A stretch of DNA of 64,000 nucleotides from JALZOC01 sp038320555 (lineage in GTDB: Bacteria; Acidobacteriota; Vicinamibacteria; Vicinamibacterales; 2-12-FULL-66-21): assembly GCA_038320555.1 (NCBI GenBank), contig JBBQEJ010000005.1:10558-74557 (forward strand). Direction: 5' to 3'. The stretch's first letter is position 1. Each line of letters opens with the position of its first letter. This document shows, in pieces, positions 7,234-14,118 of the stretch. The notes beneath the pieces were generated by a model, which did no database searches, was not told where the DNA came from, and worked only from the letters and a program-made list of their open reading frames with translations. The translations under genes and the position numbers were made by a program.

Positions 7234-7987
7234 GACGGCGGACAGCGGCGTTCGCCCGGGCAGTTACTACGGCAACGGCATTCCCTACCTGCCAATCGAC
7301 GGGTATCCGGGGAAGATTATTGCCATCGAAGGGACCGACGGCGTTGGACGATCCACGCAGATTCGCCTGCTGCGCGAGTGGCTGGAGGTGCAGGGCTACG
7401 GAGTCATCGAAACCGGATGGACCCGCTCGGAACTGATGCAGCCGACGATCGAGCTTGCCAAAGCCAGCAACACCTTGAACAAACTCACATTCGTGCTGCT
7501 CTATGCCACGGATTTCGCCGACCGCCTCGAAAAGGAGATCATCCCGGCGCTCAAGGCAGGGTTCATCGTTTTGTCGGATCGCTACGTCTATACCGCGATG
7601 GCGCGGGCCGGCGTCCGCGGCGTGGACCGCACGTGGATGCGCAACCTGTACGGATTCGCCATCGCCCCGCACCAGGTCTTCTATCTGAAAATCGACGAGA
7701 AGACGCTGATACGGCGCGTGCTGCAGTCGCGCGGGATGGATTACTGGGAGTCCGGCATGGACATGAAGCTCGGCGATGACATCTACGAGAGCTTCCGTGC
7801 CTACCAGCGTTCGCTGTTGCGGGAATACGCGTCCATGGCCGACGAATTCGGCTTCAGAGTGCTCGACGCGAGGCGCAAGATAAGCGTCATCCAGGACGAG
7901 CTCCGACGCCAGATCGGCGCCTTTCTCGCCGAATCCGATACGTCGTCGGCAGCCCGCATCGACGGCAGCCCAGAGGGGCAGCGCTAG
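7205..7987 (+). CDS. Thymidylate kinase-like protein with Arg P-loop (second of tandem pair)
   Basis: Paralogue of the preceding gene: both share ATDFADRL, the DRY..YTA.AR..RGVDR segment and an ESFR.(F/Y)QR..L.EY block. It has a 35-residue N-terminal extension, and its P-loop reads EGTDGVGRSTQ, so the Walker A lysine is replaced by Arg. In P-loop kinases that change usually lowers catalysis strongly, though it could be compensated. ATG 7205 lies 29 bp inside the upstream gene, so translation is probably coupled. The pair could form a heterodimer with one catalytic and one regulatory subunit; that is speculation. Confidence 0.72.
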   Translation: MNSSTSSLPETADSGVRPGSYYGNGIPYLPIDGYPGKIIAIEGTDGVGRSTQIRLLREWLEVQGYGVIETGWTRSELMQPTIELAKASNTLNKLTFVLLYATDFADRLEKEIIPALKAGFIVLSDRYVYTAMARAGVRGVDRTWMRNLYGFAIAPHQVFYLKIDEKTLIRRVLQSRGMDYWESGMDMKLGDDIYESFRAYQRSLLREYASMADEFGFRVLDARRKISVIQDELRRQIGAFLAESDTSSAARIDGSPEGQR

Positions 7988-8125
7988 AGGTCTGACCCCA
8001 CTCCCCCGATCGTGGTTCGCAGAGCCGCGGGCCGCCAGCCGCGACAGAATCTCCCGCCCGTTACACCGAATTTACAGCCAGGAAATCAGGTCGAAACGCC
8101 CGCCCGGTACGATCCTCATGCCGGC

Positions 8126-8956
8126 ATGTCAGCTGTCCAGACGCCTTCCACGAAACTTTCAGTGACGCCGGAAGCACCCCGCGAGCCGGTGCCAGACCGG
8201 GCCGCGCTCATCGACGTCCAGGACCTCAGTTTCTATTACGGCGCGAAGCGGGCGCTCGAGCACATCACGATTGGCATCCAGCCGAATGTGGTGACGGCGT
8301 TCATCGGGCCGTCTGGCTGCGGCAAGAGCACGTTCCTGCGCACGCTCAACCGGATGAACGACATCATCGCCGGCACGCGGGTGGAGGGGAAGGTGTTGAT
8401 CGACGGGGACGACATCTATGGCCCTGGAAGCGACGTCGTGCGCCTCAGGCGGCGCGTGGGCATGGTCTTTCAGAAATCCAACCCATTTCCAAAATCGATC
8501 TTCGAGAACGTCGCCTACGGATTGCGGATCAACGGGCTCGCGCGCGGACGCGCGGCGCTCCAGGCCAGGGTCGAGGAGAGCCTGAAGGCGGCCGCGATCT
8601 GGGACGAAGTCAAGGATCGGCTTCACGAATCCGCGATTGCCCTGTCGGGCGGCCAGCAGCAACGGTTGTGCATCGCCCGTGCCCTGGCGATCCAGCCGGA
8701 GATTCTGCTGATGGACGAACCGGCATCGGCGCTCGATCCGATCGCGACGCAGCGTATCGAGGAGCTCGTGTACCAGCTCAAATCCCGGTATACGATCGTC
8801 ATCGTGACGCACAACATGCAGCAGGCCGCGCGCGTCTCCGATCGCACGGCGTTCTTCTGGCTCGGCAAGCTCGTCGAATACGCGCCGACGGAGCGCATCT
8901 TCACGAATCCGGCTGAGAAGCTCACGGAGGATTACGTGACCGGGCGGTTTGGCTAG
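8126..8956 (+). CDS. pstB: Phosphate ABC transporter ATP-binding protein
   Basis: PstB is the ATPase of the high-affinity phosphate importer. The 276-residue product has Walker A GPSGCGKST, the PstB-typical RTLNRMND, Q-loop MVFQKSNPFPKSI, signature LSGGQQQRLCIARAL and Walker B ILLMDEPASALDP, then the H-loop IVTHNMQQAARVSD. I start at ATG 8126 (MSAVQTP), which leaves about 28 residues before the conserved LIDVQDLSFYYG; an in-frame codon at 8012 would add an unlikely tail. phoU follows after about 100 bp. pstS, pstC and pstA are not in this window on either side, which is unusual. Confidence 0.92.
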   Translation: MSAVQTPSTKLSVTPEAPREPVPDRAALIDVQDLSFYYGAKRALEHITIGIQPNVVTAFIGPSGCGKSTFLRTLNRMNDIIAGTRVEGKVLIDGDDIYGPGSDVVRLRRRVGMVFQKSNPFPKSIFENVAYGLRINGLARGRAALQARVEESLKAAAIWDEVKDRLHESAIALSGGQQQRLCIARALAIQPEILLMDEPASALDPIATQRIEELVYQLKSRYTIVIVTHNMQQAARVSDRTAFFWLGKLVEYAPTERIFTNPAEKLTEDYVTGRFG

Positions 8957-9000
8957 TGCGATTCGACTCGCGGCTCGCGGTTCGCGGCCCGCGGTTTTCG
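8957..9000. repeat. Short GCGGCTCGCGGTT-type iterated spacer
   Basis: After the pstB stop the spacer reads as near-tandem CTCGCGG, TTCGCGG, CCCGCGG units. Comparable iterations occur at 38115-38160 and 63965-64000. No gene is seen in it. Confidence 0.45.
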
Positions 9001-9058
9001 TTATTATTTGTGGCTTCCGTCTTTAGGCGGAAGGAGACTAGGGATTAGGGATACAACG

Positions 9059-9739
9059 GTGCCCGATACGACGGTTCGTCATTTCCAGGCCGACCTCGAA
9101 CAGCTCAAGACGCGCCTTCTCGAGATGGGCGGGCTGGCCGAGGATCGCGTGCGCGCGGCGGTTGATGGCCTCGTGCGGCGCGACGCGGAAGCGGTCGCCC
9201 GCGTGATCCAGGGCGACCGGCCGATCAACCAGCTGCACATCGAAATCGACAACCGCTGCTTTACCTTGCTCGCCCTGCATCAGCCGATGGCTGTCGATCT
9301 CCGCGCGATCGTGTCAGCCGTGAAAATCAACACGGATCTCGAGCGGGTCGGCGACCTCGCGGTCAACATCGCCGAAGCGGTGGTCCGCTACATGCGCCAC
9401 CCGCCGGTCAAGGAGCTCATCGACATTCCCCGCATGGCCTCCATCGCGCAGACCATGCTCCGCGACGCGCTCGACGCGTACGTCCGGCGCGACACGCCGC
9501 TCGCGCAGAGCGTGCTCGATGCCGACGACGGGCTGGACTCGTTGAAAACGCAGGTGTTCCGCGAGCTGCTGACCTTCATGCTGCAGGATCCCACCACCAT
9601 CGAGCCCGCGCTCGACCTGATCCTGGTGTCGCGGCACCTCGAACGCATCGGCGACCACGCCACCAACATCGCCGAAGACGTGATCTTCATGGTGCTGGCC
9701 AAGGATGTCCGTCACCACATCAACGAGCCCGGGATGTGA
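9059..9739 (+). CDS. phoU: Phosphate transport system regulatory protein PhoU
   Basis: PhoU couples PstB to the PhoR sensor and represses phosphate-starvation signalling. The 226-residue protein has the two three-helix PhoU repeats, each with the metal-binding motif: LERVGDLAVNIAEAV near residue 96 and LERIGDHATNIAEDVIFM near 205. Length is standard. GTG 9059 (VPDTTVRHF) is preferred with AGGGA upstream; an in-frame start at 9008 would add a tail encoded by the intergenic repeat. It follows pstB by about 100 bp and a hairpin lies just downstream. Confidence 0.92.
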   Translation: MPDTTVRHFQADLEQLKTRLLEMGGLAEDRVRAAVDGLVRRDAEAVARVIQGDRPINQLHIEIDNRCFTLLALHQPMAVDLRAIVSAVKINTDLERVGDLAVNIAEAVVRYMRHPPVKELIDIPRMASIAQTMLRDALDAYVRRDTPLAQSVLDADDGLDSLKTQVFRELLTFMLQDPTTIEPALDLILVSRHLERIGDHATNIAEDVIFMVLAKDVRHHINEPGM

Positions 9740-9742
9740 ACC

Positions 9743-9779
9743 GGGCGGTCTGAGCAAGGGTGGTCTGAAGACCGCGCCC
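9743..9779. terminator. Hairpin downstream of phoU
   Basis: GCGGTCT (9745-9751) pairs with AGACCGC (9769-9775), with a smaller GGTCT/AGACC hairpin nested inside. AGACCGCGCCC also occurs in the hairpin at 16129-16152. No T tract follows, so it may be a repeat-derived 3' boundary and not a classical terminator. Confidence 0.4.
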
Positions 9780-9804
9780 CTACATAATCCAATATCCCAT
9801 CAGA

Positions 9805-9810
9805 TAGAAT
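9805..9810 (+). promoter_or_regulatory. -10-like box upstream of yacG
   Basis: TAGAAT lies 13 bases before the yacG ATG, leaving a leader of only a few bases beyond the ribosome site. No convincing -35 box is seen. Confidence 0.35.
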
Positions 9811-9823
9811 AGGAAGGTTGCAC

Positions 9824-9994
9824 ATGTTGCAGCCCGATCCTGTGTGCGCGTACTGCCGCCGCCGGCCGTCTGAACCGGCCTGGCTGCCCTTCTGCAGCGA
9901 GCGGTGCAAGATGGCCGACCTCGGCCGCTGGCTCTCGGATGACTATCGCGTTCCCGGGCCGCCGCTGCCTGTCGACGACGAAGACGCTGATTAG
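9824..9994 (+). CDS. yacG: DNA gyrase inhibitor YacG (zinc-binding)
   Basis: A 56-residue protein with the YacG zinc site: CAYC at residues 8-11 and C..RC around residues 27-31 (FCSERCKMADLGRWLSDDY). YacG binds one zinc through four cysteines and, in E. coli, inhibits DNA gyrase. The segment after the second Cys pair (KMADLGRWLS.DYR.PG) is highly typical. The ATG at 9824 has AGGAAGG upstream. Sits alone between phoU and gltA; in many genomes it is near coaE or pilD instead. Confidence 0.88.
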   Translation: MLQPDPVCAYCRRRPSEPAWLPFCSERCKMADLGRWLSDDYRVPGPPLPVDDEDAD

Positions 9995-10032
9995 TGTCGC
10001 GTCTCCGAAGTCCTGTTAACATCGAGAGCGGC

Positions 10033-10116
10033 GATGCGCCCGGCGCGCAAGGCGCGAGGAGGGCGCATACCGGGTGTAAGCACCCGACGAGCAACGCAGC
10101 GCCCCGGGATGCAGCG
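10033..10116. ncRNA. Structured leader or REP-like element upstream of gltA
   Basis: ATGCGCCC (10034-10041) pairs perfectly with GGGCGCAT (10061-10068), enclosing CGCGC-AAG-GCGCG; directly after it CGGGTG-TAAG-CACCCG (10071-10086) is a second perfect hairpin, followed by a direct repeat of GCAGCGCC. It lies 40 bp upstream of the citrate synthase start. It may be a structured 5' UTR or a mobile REP-type repeat; sequence alone cannot decide. Confidence 0.4.
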
Positions 10117-10156
10117 CCGGCCGAATGTAACGGACTTCGGAGACACGACACCAGAG

Positions 10157-11443
10157 ATGGCCGACACGCTCACCATCACCGACAACCGCACGGGCAGGAA
10201 ATACGAGATCCCGATCCAGGACGGAACCATCCGGGCGATCGACCTGCGCCAGATCAAAGTCACGCCCGAGGAATTCGGGATGATGACCTACGACCCGGCT
10301 TTCACGAACACCGCCGCCTGCCGCAGCCGGATCACCTACATCGATGGCGACCACGGCGTGCTCATGTATCGCGGTTACCCCATCGAACAGCTGGCCGAGC
10401 ACAGCGACTTCCTTGAAACCGCCTATCTCATTCTCTTCGGCGAACTGCCGACCACTGGGCAGCTCGAACATTGGTCAGAGGACATTACCCGGCATACGAT
10501 GCTCCACGAGAACATCAAGAAGTTTCTCGAGGGGTTCCGCTATGACGCGCACCCGATGGGGATGTTCCTGAGCGCGGTCGGCGCGCTGTCGACGTTCTAC
10601 CCCGCCGCGAAGAACATCTCCGATGAGTCGTCGCGGCGTCTGCAGACCGTCCGGCTCATCGCCAAGGTGCCGAGCCTCGCCGCGTACGCGTTTCGTCACA
10701 CGATCGGCCGTCCGTACGTGCTTCCCGACAACGAGCTGAGCTTCTCGGGGAACTTCCTGAACATGCTGTTCAAGATGACGGAGCCCCGATACAAGCCGCA
10801 CCCCGTCCTCGAACGCGCGCTGGACGTGCTCTTCATTCTGCACGCCGACCACGAGCAGAACTGCAGCACGCACGTCATGCGCGGCATCGGCAGCTAACAC
10901 GCCGATCCGTATTCATCGCTGGCCGGGGCGGCGGCGGCGCTCTACGGTCCTCTCCACGGCGGCGCGAACGAGGCCGTCCTGAAGATGCTGACCGAGATCG
11001 GATCCATCGAGCACGTCCCGGCATTCATCAAGCGCGTCAAAGGCGGCGAAGGCCGTCTCATGGGCTTCGGGCACCGCGTGTACAAGTTTTACGACCCGCG
11101 GGCCACGATTATCAAGCGCATCGCGGACCTGGTCTTCGAAGTGACCGGCAGAAACCCGCTCCTCAACATCGCGCTCGAGCTCGAGCGGATCGCGCTGTCG
11201 GACGAGTACTTCATCTCGCGGAAGCTGTATCCGAACGTTGACTTTTACTCCGGGCTGATCTACCAGGCGATGGGCTTCCCGGTCTCGATGTTCCCGGTGC
11301 TCTTTGCCATCCCCCGCACCGCCGGCTGGATCGCGCAGTGGGAGGAGATGCTCACGGACCCCGAGCAGAAGATCGCCAGGCCGCGGCAGATCTATATTGG
11401 GCCGGCCAGACGGGATTACATCAGCCGCGACAAGAGACGATGA
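10157..11443 (+). pseudogene. gltA: Citrate synthase, interrupted by an in-frame TAA
   Basis: Citrate synthase condenses oxaloacetate and acetyl-CoA at the entry of the TCA cycle. Codons 1-246 give a typical type I N-terminal part ending HADHEQNCSTHVMRGIGS. TAA at 10895-10897 follows, and the same frame continues at once with HADPYSSLAGAAAALYGPLH, GGANEAVLKML, the catalytic GFGHRVYKFYDPR and the PNVDFYSG aspartate segment to TGA 11441. Family proteins read IGSSHADPYSS here, so one base (TCA to TAA) explains the break; no frameshift or deletion is visible and the rest is well conserved. Either a recent nonsense mutation, an assembly error, or read-through. ATG 10157 begins MADTLTITDN. Confidence 0.85.
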
Positions 11444-11444
11444 C

Positions 11445-12377
11445 ATGCGAAAGCTGATTTCATCGTGCGCGCTCGCTCTTGCGGCACTCGGATGCCTCCA
11501 TGCCGCGCAGCCAGGACCGCCGAAGTTCGACGGCAACCGCGCGTACGAGGACGTCCGCCAGCTGGTCGCGATCGGCCCGCGCGTCGCGGGCACGCCGGGC
11601 GCGCACGCCGCTCGCGAGTACATCCGGAAGCAGCTCGCACAGGCCGGCGTCACCGTCGAGGAGCAAGCCTTCGAGGCGACGACGCCGCTCGGACGCGTGA
11701 AGATGGTAAACCTGCGGGCGACCCTTCCGGCGGTGCAGGGTCGCGGCGCGACCGGCAGCCCCGCGCCACCCGGCGCGCGGCTCGTCATCGGGGGCCACTA
11801 CGACACCAAGCTGTTCAAGGACTTCACGTTCGTCGGGGCAAACGACGGCGGATCGAGCGCCGCGTTTCTCATCGAGCTCGGGCGCGCGCTCAAATCACGT
11901 CCCAATCCTGTGCCGATCGAGTTGCTTTTCCTGGACGGCGAGGAGGCGGTTGTCGATTGGCAAGGACAGGACCACACGTACGGCAGCCGCTACTACGTCG
12001 AGTCGGCGCGGAAGGCGGGCACGCTCAAGGACATCAAGGCCTTCATTCTCGTCGACATGATCGGGGATCGCGACCTCGTCATCAAACGGGAGAGCAATTC
12101 GACACCGTACCTCACCGGTGCGATCTGGAACGCCGCCGCACGTTTGGACCGCCGCGAATTCGTCGCCGAGACGTCGCCGATCGAAGACGATCACCTGGAG
12201 TTCCTTGCCGCACGCGTCCCCGCAGTCGACATCATCGATCTCGAATACTACACCCGATCGGGCGAGATGGCGTGGCACTCGCCGCACGATACGCTCGAGA
12301 ACGTGGCCGCAGGGAGCCTGCAGGCGGTGGGGGACGTGCTCATCGCGGCGCTGCCGGAGATCGAGAAGCGCAAATAG
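11445..12377 (+). CDS. Secreted M28-family peptidase / glutaminyl cyclase-like
   Basis: The 310-residue protein starts MRKLISSCALALAALGC, a signal peptide with a possible lipoprotein cysteine. M28 zinc ligands are readable: GGHYDTK, GANDGGSS, LFLDGEEA, VDMIGD and the late WHSPHDTLENV. The spacing and the IEDDHLEFL segment resemble glutaminyl-peptide cyclotransferase-like members more than plain aminopeptidases, so it could cyclise N-terminal Gln or act as an aminopeptidase. ATG 11445 starts two bases after the gltA stop, with no clear ribosome site of its own, suggesting co-transcription with gltA. Confidence 0.85.
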   Translation: MRKLISSCALALAALGCLHAAQPGPPKFDGNRAYEDVRQLVAIGPRVAGTPGAHAAREYIRKQLAQAGVTVEEQAFEATTPLGRVKMVNLRATLPAVQGRGATGSPAPPGARLVIGGHYDTKLFKDFTFVGANDGGSSAAFLIELGRALKSRPNPVPIELLFLDGEEAVVDWQGQDHTYGSRYYVESARKAGTLKDIKAFILVDMIGDRDLVIKRESNSTPYLTGAIWNAAARLDRREFVAETSPIEDDHLEFLAARVPAVDIIDLEYYTRSGEMAWHSPHDTLENVAAGSLQAVGDVLIAALPEIEKRK

Positions 12378-12381
12378 CATT

Positions 12382-12450
12382 CAGGAGACAGGAGGCAGGA
12401 CACAGGGTGATTCTTGATCACGATCTGTCTCCTGTCTTCTGAGTCTGTCC
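12382..12450. terminator. Palindromic spacer between convergent genes
   Basis: Left arm AGGAGACAGGAGGCAGGACA (from 12383) is matched by right arm CTGTCTCCTGTCTTCTGAGT (from 12425), around TGATTCTTGATCACGATC. A further copy of the word (CTGTCTCCTGACTCCTG) lies in the 3' coding end of the next gene. Located between two converging genes it is a likely bidirectional transcription stop. Confidence 0.5.
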
Positions 12451-12452
12451 GA

Positions 12453-13685
12453 TCAATCTATATTTCTGTCTCCTGACTCCTGATCGCCAATCTCCGTCAG
12501 AATCTCCTTCTCCGACAGCACGGACGCGGACCCCTTCGCCTTCGCGAAGATCCGATCGATTATCTCGCCGCTGGCCTTCAGTCCGCGTTTCTCCAGCCAG
12601 AACATCACGTTCGATCGGCCCGACATCGGGCCCACGTCGACTTCCTGCTCCCGGCCGACCATGCCGGCCGGCACGCCTGAGTAGACCGCATCGACGAGCT
12701 CGCGATCCTGCTTCCGAAACGCCTTGATGACGGCAGCGGCGTGCACGCCGGTCGCGGTGCGAAACGCGTCACGGCCCACGACGGGATAATTCGCGGGAAT
12801 GGGCACGCCTGTGGCGGTGGACACCGCCTCGCAGTACTCGACGAGCGCCGACAGGTCGCGCTCGATGTATCCCATCAACACGAGATTCACGAGCAGCATG
12901 TCCATCGGGGTGTTGCCGACACGTTCGCCGATCCCGATCGCAGCGCCGTGCAGCCGCGTCGCCCCGGCCTCGAGCGCCGCCAGCGTGTTGATGACCGCGA
13001 AGTCGCGATCGCGATGGCCGTGCCAGTCGATCCCGGTCCCCCCGCCGCACGCATCGACGACCCCGACGACAAAGCGTACCACCGCCGCGGCACCGGCCGG
13101 GGTGGCATGCCCGACCGTGTCCGCGACGCACACGCGCGAGGCTCCGGCCCGGATTGCCGTGGAGTACAAGCGCCGCAGCGTCTCCGGATCCGCCCTGGTC
13201 GTGTCTTCCGTGACATACATTACGGACAGACCCTCTCGAACTGCGAAACCGATCGCCTCTTCGGTCAGCCGCTGCAACTGATCGATCGTCCAGTCTTCGG
13301 CGTACTGACGGAGCGGGCTCGATCCGATGAACGTGCAACACTCGATCGGGAGGCCCGTCCGCTGCACGATCTCGACGATCGGGATGATGTCGGCAATGAC
13401 CGTGCGCGCCGCGCAGTTCGCCTTCACGGTGAGCTTCTGCGACGCGATTTCACGCGCCAACCGTTCGACGTCGCGGACCACCTGCGGGCCGGCCCCGGGC
13501 AGGCCGAGATCCGCGGTGTCGATGCCAAGCCGATTCATCAGGTGAAGGATCGCGAGCTTCTGTTCGATGCTCGGACACCGTACCGACGGCGACTGCAGGC
13601 CGTCCCGCAGGGTCTCGTCGTTGAGCATCGCCGTCCGGGGCGATTGATCGCCGGTACGGTTCCAGTCGTGAATCAGCGGGTGCAT
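12453..13685 (-). CDS. 2-isopropylmalate synthase-like (HMGL/DRE-TIM family) protein
   Basis: The 410-residue product has the DRE-TIM metallolyase barrel: NDETLRDGLQSPSV near residue 22, CVADTVGHATPAGAAA, HGHRDRDFAVINTLAALEAG with the divalent-metal HGH pair, and GIGERVGNTPMDMLL. The C-terminal LeuA regulatory domain is absent, so it could make isopropylmalate, citramalate or homocitrate without leucine feedback. ATG 13685 (MHPLIHDWN) is preferred over GTG 13715. The last residues (GDQESGDRNID) are encoded by the GGAGACAGG repeat, so the original stop was probably lost into the spacer repeat. Monocistronic. Confidence 0.78.
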   Translation of the reverse strand: MHPLIHDWNRTGDQSPRTAMLNDETLRDGLQSPSVRCPSIEQKLAILHLMNRLGIDTADLGLPGAGPQVVRDVERLAREIASQKLTVKANCAARTVIADIIPIVEIVQRTGLPIECCTFIGSSPLRQYAEDWTIDQLQRLTEEAIGFAVREGLSVMYVTEDTTRADPETLRRLYSTAIRAGASRVCVADTVGHATPAGAAAVVRFVVGVVDACGGGTGIDWHGHRDRDFAVINTLAALEAGATRLHGAAIGIGERVGNTPMDMLLVNLVLMGYIERDLSALVEYCEAVSTATGVPIPANYPVVGRDAFRTATGVHAAAVIKAFRKQDRELVDAVYSGVPAGMVGREQEVDVGPMSGRSNVMFWLEKRGLKASGEIIDRIFAKAKGSASVLSEKEILTEIGDQESGDRNID

Positions 13686-13736
13686 TTCAGGGCAGATCGA
13701 GTGAACAGAGCGCACGTGAGTAAACGGAGGATTTCT

Positions 13737-13802
13737 ACCACAGAGTTAACGGAGTAAGCAGAGACAAATGGTTTTCTCCGTTTGCTCCGTTGCCTCTGTG
13801 GT
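13737..13802. repeat. ACCACAGAG...CTCTGTGGT palindromic spacer
   Basis: ACCACAGAG with AACGGAG on the left pairs with CTCCGTTTGCTCCGTTGCCT and CTCTGTGGT on the right. A second copy is at 36169-36236. Ends are the most conserved part. No coding potential. Confidence 0.7.
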
Positions 13803-13815
13803 GAAAACTCTCCGC

Positions 13816-14115
13816 CTACTCACTTGCACTCCGGAACTCACCTCGCGAACTGAACACGCGAATCGTGAGCAGCGCCGCGAGCAGAATGACGGACGTCCAG
13901 AGCGTGGCGACCCACGTGGCGTGGTAGATGGCCGGATCCATCACGTCGGCAATTGGCGTGAACGGGCGGCGCCCCGCGTCGTGCAGCGCCGCGCGAAAGA
14001 GGTACTCCTTCGCGCCGCGCACCACCATCATCTCGAAGATGGCGTTCCAGAGGGCAGCCGCAAGGACGACCCATACCGCCACGGCGACACGCTGCCGGCG
14101 GGCGAGCGGCCTCAC
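13816..14115 (-). CDS. Hypothetical two-segment membrane protein
   Basis: No family recognised. The 99-residue protein begins with a basic N-terminus and a hydrophobic helix (about residues 10-26, VAVAVWVVLAAALWNAIF), a central hydrophilic stretch of about 40 residues with YLFRAALHDAG, and a second hydrophobic helix (about 68-86, VATLWTSVILLAALLTI), ending in a short polar tail. This suggests two membrane spans with the central loop outside the cytoplasm. It follows the phosphatase gene by three bases and is probably expressed with it, so it could be a membrane partner of that phosphatase. Confidence 0.65.
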   Translation of the reverse strand: MRPLARRQRVAVAVWVVLAAALWNAIFEMMVVRGAKEYLFRAALHDAGRRPFTPIADVMDPAIYHATWVATLWTSVILLAALLTIRVFSSRGEFRSASE

Positions 14116-14118
14116 GTC

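Noticed and set aside
8060..8075. TTACA repeated at 11-bp spacing upstream of pstB, resembling a Pho box
   Set aside because: The spacing is right for PhoB/PhoP half-sites, but only two short matches exist, consensus is weak and the distance to the -10-like box is not typical. Needs a motif scan of other phosphate genes.
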